A stretch of DNA of 9,663 nt from CAZUVQ01 sp964623915 (lineage in GTDB: Bacteria > Bacillota > Clostridia > UMGS1883 > UMGS1540), in contig CAZUVQ010000069.1 of assembly GCA_964623915.1 (NCBI GenBank), positions 1-9,663 of the forward strand, written 5' to 3'. Under the pieces are notes generated by a model. It made no database searches and was not told the DNA's origin. It saw only the letters and a program-made list of their open reading frames with translations. Below, one piece after another: positions 7,268-9,663 of the stretch. The first letter of the stretch is position 1. Each line of letters opens with the position of its first letter. Both the position numbers and the translations under genes were made by a program.

Positions 7268-7594
7268 TCAGGAAGACTCAATAGTTGTTAATGGTGATGC
7301 TGTTGAGCGTGGATTTTTTACAGTTGTTTTCTGGTCAATAGATATGGCAGGAGACAGCCCCCCTATATAATCCACATCGGGCTTTTCCATCTGACCTAAA
7401 AACTGCCTTGCATAAGCGGAGAGGCTTTCTACATATCTCCTCTGCCCTTCTGCATATATTGTGTCAAAAGCCAAAGAGGTTTTTCCTGAACCGGATAAAC
7501 CTGTGAATACAATCAATTCATCTCTTGGTATCTCAATATCAATGTTTTTTAAATTGTTTTCTCTGGCACCTTTTATAACGATTTTATTTTTCAT
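7268..7594 (-). CDS. uvrA: UvrABC excinuclease subunit A, N-terminal part, broken at the assembly gap
   Basis: This is the start of UvrA. It opens with MKNKIVIKGARENNLKNIDI and holds the first Walker A, GLSGSGKTS (32-40), then YAEGQRRYVESLSAYARQF (47-65) and EKPDVDYIGGLSPAISIDQK (70-89), all hallmark UvrA segments. Homology runs through NPRST (94-98) and stops abruptly. The last ten residues and the TGA at 7270-7268 come from 34 bases that match nothing expected in UvrA and abut the Ns. I take the stop as an assembly artefact rather than a true truncation, because the protein resumes at the right residue beyond the gap. The ATG overlaps the uvrB stop (ATGA, 7594-7591), which implies translational coupling. 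The upstream Shine-Dalgarno is weak (GAAG), consistent with that. Confidence 0.93.
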   Translation of the reverse strand: MKNKIVIKGARENNLKNIDIEIPRDELIVFTGLSGSGKTSLAFDTIYAEGQRRYVESLSAYARQFLGQMEKPDVDYIGGLSPAISIDQKTTVKNPRSTASPLTTIESS

Positions 7595-9531
7595 ATTTCT
7601 TCAACCAATCTCTTAATTTTGTCACGAAGTTTTGCGGCGTCTTCAAAACGCAGCTCGGAAGATGCTCGCTGCATTTCATCCTTAAGCCTTGCCACAAGCT
7701 CTTCCTTATTTATTTCATTATTATTTTTGATTTCCTCGTGAATTGTTGCCTCAATTACATCGTGAACTGCCTTTGTTATTGTTTTGGGAATGATACCGTG
7801 CTCTTCATTGTAGTTAGTCTGTATTGCACGGCGGCGGTTTGTTTCATCTATGGCTCTCTTCATACTGCCCGTCACCGTATCAGCATACATTATTACCTTC
7901 CCTTGCGAATTCCTTGCGGCACGTCCAATGGTTTGAATAAGCGCGGTCTCGCTTCGGAGGAAACCTTCCTTGTCTGCATCAAGTATGGCAACAAGTGAAA
8001 CCTCCGGTAAATCAAGCCCTTCACGCAAAAGATTTATTCCAACAAGAACATCAAAAACTCCGAGCCTTAAATCTCTAATAATTTCCATGCGCTCCATAGT
8101 GTCAATACCAAAGTGCATATATTTGACCTTAACACCCATTTCCTGAAGGTATTCTGTCAAGTCCTCTGCCATTTTTCTCGTTAACGTTGTGACAAGGACT
8201 CTTTCTTTTTTGTCGGCACGTGTGTATATTTCGGAAAGAAGGTCATCTATCTGACCTTTTACAGGACGCACAATAATTTCTGGATCAACAAGCCCCGTTG
8301 GGCGGATAACCTGTTCAACTATCTGTGTTGAACGGTTTCTTTCATATTCAGAGGGTGTTGCACTTACATATATTACCTGATTAATTCTCCCATTAAATTC
8401 ATCAAAAGTCAACGGCCTGTTGTCATATGCTGAAGGAAGACGAAAGCCGTAATCAATAAGGCTTTGTTTCCTCGCCTTATCACCCGCATACATGGCACGA
8501 ACCTGCGGAATTGTAACATGGCTTTCATCAACAACTAACAGATAATCATCAGGAAAGTAATCCATCAGCGTAAAAGGTGCACTGCCTGCCGGTCTTTCAT
8601 TTATATATCTGGAGTAGTTTTCAATGCCTTTGCAAAAACCTATTTCCTCCATCATTTCTATATCATAGTTTGTTCGGCTTACGATTCTCTGCATTTCTAA
8701 AAGCTTGTTGTTTTCCTCATACCATTTTACCCTTTCTGCAAGCTCATCCCTTATCCCCTTTATGGCACGTCCCATTTTTTCAGTTGTTGTAACGTAATGT
8801 GATGCAGGATATATGGCAATATGATTTCTATAACCTAAAATTTCGCCTGTTAATACTTCTACCTCACAGATTTTTTCGATTTCATCTCCGAAAAACTCAA
8901 TACGGATAGCCGATTTATCGGAGTTAGAGGGGAAAACTTCAACTACGTCACCACGCACCCTGAATTTTCCACGGATAAAATTTATGTCATTTCTTTCGTA
9001 CTGAACTTCAACAAGGGAACGAATTACATCATCTCTGTCCTTTTCCATCCCAACACGCAAAGATAGAATAAGATTTGCATAATCCACAGGGTCACCCAAA
9101 CTGTAAATACATGAAACACTTGACACAACAATAACATCCTTTCTCTCAAAAAGAGCGGATGTTGCACTGTGACGCAGCTTGTCAATTTCGTCATTTATCT
9201 GGGCATCTTTTTCAATATACGTGTCCGTATGTGGAATATATGCCTCGGGTTGATAATAATCATAATAGCTCACGAAAAACTCCACAGCACTTTTCGGAAA
9301 AAATTCCTTAAATTCGCTGCAAAGCTGGGCTGCAAGTATTTTATTGTGTGCGAGAACAAGCGTAGGACGGTTTACCTTTGCAATTGTATTTGCAATTGTG
9401 TAGGTTTTTCCTGAACCTGTTACACCCAAAAGCGTCTGCTCCCTGTCGTTCTTTTGTAAACCACCTGACAGAGCCTCTATGGCTTTTGGTTGGTCTCCAG
9501 CTGGTTTAAAATCAGAATACAGCTCAAACAT
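7591..9531 (-). CDS. uvrB: UvrABC excinuclease subunit B
   Basis: UvrB is the superfamily 2 helicase-like ATPase that UvrA delivers to a lesion. It inserts a beta-hairpin between the strands, verifies damage and recruits UvrC. The 646-residue length is normal. Walker A is GVTGSGKT (36-43). The tyrosine-rich hairpin YYDYYQPEAYIP is at 89-100, DESH at 335-338, the helicase segment GINLLREGLD at 498-507, and QTIGRAARN at 533-541. A C-terminal UVR motif for UvrC contact spans about 609-646. One oddity is HFGIDTMER (473-481), where most UvrB proteins have His-Ser/His-Asp/Glu-Ile. The ATG has AGGTGA four bases upstream and a strong promoter within 50 bases. It is the first gene of a uvrBA operon. 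Confidence 0.97.
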   Translation of the reverse strand: MFELYSDFKPAGDQPKAIEALSGGLQKNDREQTLLGVTGSGKTYTIANTIAKVNRPTLVLAHNKILAAQLCSEFKEFFPKSAVEFFVSYYDYYQPEAYIPHTDTYIEKDAQINDEIDKLRHSATSALFERKDVIVVSSVSCIYSLGDPVDYANLILSLRVGMEKDRDDVIRSLVEVQYERNDINFIRGKFRVRGDVVEVFPSNSDKSAIRIEFFGDEIEKICEVEVLTGEILGYRNHIAIYPASHYVTTTEKMGRAIKGIRDELAERVKWYEENNKLLEMQRIVSRTNYDIEMMEEIGFCKGIENYSRYINERPAGSAPFTLMDYFPDDYLLVVDESHVTIPQVRAMYAGDKARKQSLIDYGFRLPSAYDNRPLTFDEFNGRINQVIYVSATPSEYERNRSTQIVEQVIRPTGLVDPEIIVRPVKGQIDDLLSEIYTRADKKERVLVTTLTRKMAEDLTEYLQEMGVKVKYMHFGIDTMERMEIIRDLRLGVFDVLVGINLLREGLDLPEVSLVAILDADKEGFLRSETALIQTIGRAARNSQGKVIMYADTVTGSMKRAIDETNRRRAIQTNYNEEHGIIPKTITKAVHDVIEATIHEEIKNNNEINKEELVARLKDEMQRASSELRFEDAAKLRDKIKRLVEEI

Positions 9532-9535
9532 ACTA

Positions 9536-9541
9536 TCACCT
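9536..9541 (-). promoter_or_regulatory. Ribosome binding site of uvrB
   Basis: The minus strand reads AGGTGA followed by four bases and ATG. It supports the chosen start, as does the family-typical N-terminus MFELYSDFKPAGDQP. Confidence 0.75.
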
Positions 9542-9549
9542 AACTTATT

Positions 9550-9578
9550 ATTCTACGATAACTGTGTGAATATGTCAA
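9550..9578 (-). promoter_or_regulatory. Sigma-70/SigA-type promoter of uvrBA
   Basis: A consensus -35 TTGACA (9578-9573) is followed by exactly 17 bases and a -10 of TAGAAT (9555-9550, five of six consensus). Transcription would start about 12 to 15 bases before the ribosome binding site region, giving a very short leader. uvrBA is controlled by LexA in many Bacillota, but I see no GAAC-N4-GTTC box in or around this promoter. Confidence 0.85.
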
Positions 9579-9628
9579 GAGTTTGATATCATTAAATGCA
9601 AAAAAGCCTGTACAATTGTCAATGATGG

Positions 9629-9661
9629 GTGACACTTTTCTTAAAAAATAAAAAGTTTCAC
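9629..9661. repeat. Imperfect inverted repeat upstream of the uvrB promoter
   Basis: GTGACACTTTT (9629-9639) pairs with AAAAGTTTCAC (9651-9661) at 10 of 11 positions around an 11-base A/T-rich loop. It lies about 50 bases upstream of the -35 box, so it is not in the uvrB transcript. It may be the end of an element or a terminator belonging to the gene beyond the window, but no T-run follows on the minus strand and the plus side runs off the edge. Confidence 0.45.
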
Positions 9662-9663
9662 TC

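Noticed and set aside
7268..7270. TGA as a genuine nonsense mutation making uvrA a pseudogene
   Set aside because: It lies in the 34 bases that do not match UvrA and abut the Ns, while the rest of the gene is intact on both sides. An assembly fault explains it better, though reads are needed to settle it.
1..9663. CRISPR arrays, tRNA or rRNA genes, transposases, toxin-antitoxin or phage defence genes
   Set aside because: Reading both strands showed no regularly spaced direct repeats, no tRNA- or rRNA-like sequence, and no mobile or defence protein. The coding capacity is filled by five housekeeping genes.

Overview
This window is a stretch of A+T-rich bacterial chromosome in which every gene lies on the minus strand. 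Read in the direction of transcription (right to left) the order is uvrB, uvrA, a gene for the phosphocarrier HPr, uvrC and topA. It looks like a member of the Bacillota, probably Clostridia. The reasons are the HPr with both His15 and the HprK-type Ser46 region, strong GGAGG ribosome binding sites, a TTG start on uvrC, low G+C, and the grouping of uvrBA, an isolated HPr gene and uvrC. I cannot name a species from the sequence.

Layout from the right end. Positions 9532-9663 hold the uvrB leader, with a near-consensus promoter (TTGACA, 17 bases, TAGAAT) and, further upstream, an imperfect inverted repeat. uvrB (9531-7591) overlaps uvrA by four bases (ATGA). uvrA (7594-4731) is interrupted by ten Ns at 7257-7266. 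The two flanking pieces together give a full-length protein of about 941 residues, but the last 34 bases on the uvrB side of the gap do not fit any UvrA. A 145-base spacer carries the HPr promoter, then the HPr gene (4585-4316), closed by a clear intrinsic terminator (4278-4304). A roughly 115-base leader with a 17-bp dyad precedes uvrC (4161-2338, TTG start). An 89-base spacer separates uvrC from topA (2248-194). Positions 1-193 contain no gene but hold five hairpins in a row.

The genes work together mainly in genome maintenance. UvrA and UvrB find and verify bulky DNA lesions, UvrC cuts on both sides of them, and topoisomerase I relaxes negative supercoils. HPr is functionally separate: it carries phosphate for sugar uptake and, in Bacillota, signals carbon status. 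Its own promoter and terminator set it apart from the repair genes.

I found no undescribed system here. The five proteins are ordinary members of well-known families. The items that most deserve a second look are the sequence conflict at the assembly gap in uvrA, the hairpin-dense region at the left end, and the dyad upstream of uvrC.
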